A stretch of 13,858 bases of DNA, taken from positions 1 to 13,858 of the forward strand of contig JAOZUU010000016.1 of assembly GCA_029938515.1 (NCBI GenBank). Direction: 5' to 3'. Made by a program: the position numbers and the translations under genes. Under the pieces are notes generated by a model. That model searched no databases, was not told where the DNA came from, and saw only the letters and a list, made by a program, of their open reading frames with translations. Shown in pieces: positions 13,628-13,858 of this stretch. Position 1 is the first letter of the stretch. Every line of letters starts with the position of its first letter. This DNA comes from Desulfobacterales bacterium (GTDB taxonomy: Bacteria > Desulfobacterota > Desulfobacteria > Desulfobacterales > QNYZ01).

Positions 13628-13733
13628 GCCGAGGCTTCGGCATCCAGAACGTATTGAAATAACTGGATTCCGGCATTCTCCGGAATGACGCTTAGAAGAG
13701 ATTTCGGACTTTTTACGAAACCATCAAATTTAA
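13628..13733. repeat. REP/dRS3-like dispersed-repeat candidate
   Basis: The core is the hairpin ATTCCGG-CATTCT-CCGGAAT (13667-13686), flanked by CTGG on the left and GACG on the right. This closely resembles the widespread ATTCC...GGAAT repeat units, such as neisserial dRS3 (ATTCCC-N8-GGGAAT, also 20 bp). A second hairpin, GCCGA-GGCT-TCGGC (13628-13641), lies 25 bases to the left. To the right is GGACTTTTTACGA and neighbouring sequence, which I associate from memory with repeated intergenic units in deltaproteobacterial genomes. Only one copy is visible here, so repeat status rests on resemblance. Confidence 0.5.
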
Positions 13734-13769
13734 AACAGCCACATTCCCTCAATTAAAAAATCCGATAGG

Positions 13770-13858
13770 TTAACCAGCCAGAAAATCACCGAAATGAATG
13801 ATGTGATCGAAGAAATCCTCTTCCCGGATACGACTTGAAAGGCCGCCTTCATATATCA
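13770..13858 (-). CDS. C-terminal end of an unknown gene running off the window
   Basis: On the minus strand a frame is open from the window edge to TAA at 13770-13772, showing 28 residues that end FFDHIIHFGDFLAG. The mix of charged and hydrophobic residues looks coding, and the two other minus frames here are interrupted sooner or lack such composition. I do not recognise the family from so short a piece. It lies upstream of the small ORF and the lipoprotein in the same direction, separated by the repeat element. Confidence 0.4.
   Translation of the reverse strand, partial: IYEGGLSSRIREEDFFDHIIHFGDFLAG

Overview
The window reads as chromosomal DNA from an anaerobic Gram-negative bacterium, most likely a sulfate-reducer-like deltaproteobacterium (Desulfobacterota). 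This is inferred from gene content: an outer-membrane lipid A deacylase homologue, a lipoprotein, a tungsten-type aldehyde oxidoreductase, iron-type alcohol dehydrogenases, and a soluble PAS histidine kinase with a cysteine-rich C-terminal insert of a kind I associate with that group. No rRNA, tRNA, CRISPR array, transposase or phage gene is visible.

Left part (1-2115): a 5'-truncated LpxR-family gene, then a 40-codon single-pass membrane microprotein with a good ribosome binding site. About 940 bases without a convincing gene follow. The 3' end of that stretch is clearly regulatory: a perfect 16-bp palindrome, a TTGACA/TACCAT promoter carrying an inverted repeat in its spacer, and an extended -10 element, all ahead of the kinase gene.

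Middle part (2116-7634): an orphan soluble histidine kinase (three PAS domains, H-box His430, Cys-rich insert in the ATPase domain), a possible 40-codon ORF just behind it, then a noticeably AT-rich acyl-CoA synthetase gene. Convergent to that gene, on the minus strand, lies a major-facilitator transporter.

Right part (7788-12843): the most interesting unit. Four plus-strand genes are separated by only 3, 15 and 13 bases: an aldehyde:ferredoxin oxidoreductase-family enzyme, a small SCP2-like (lipid-carrier fold) protein, a degenerate iron-alcohol-dehydrogenase homologue that has lost every metal ligand and the nucleotide-binding signature, and an intact iron-alcohol dehydrogenase. The transporter is divergent from this operon across a 153-base gap. 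A working model (inference) is a redox module that interconverts a hydrophobic alcohol, aldehyde and acid; the SCP2-like protein would hold the substrate and the dead paralogue would act as a structural or regulatory partner of the active dehydrogenase. The nearby acyl-CoA synthetase could activate the acid, although it lies outside the operon and differs in base composition.

Right edge (12844-13858): a long perfect inverted repeat after the operon, then minus-strand genes. These are an NlpC/P60 lipoprotein whose 5' end overlaps an out-of-frame 37-codon ORF, a REP/dRS3-like dispersed-repeat candidate, and the C-terminal end of a gene that runs out of the window.
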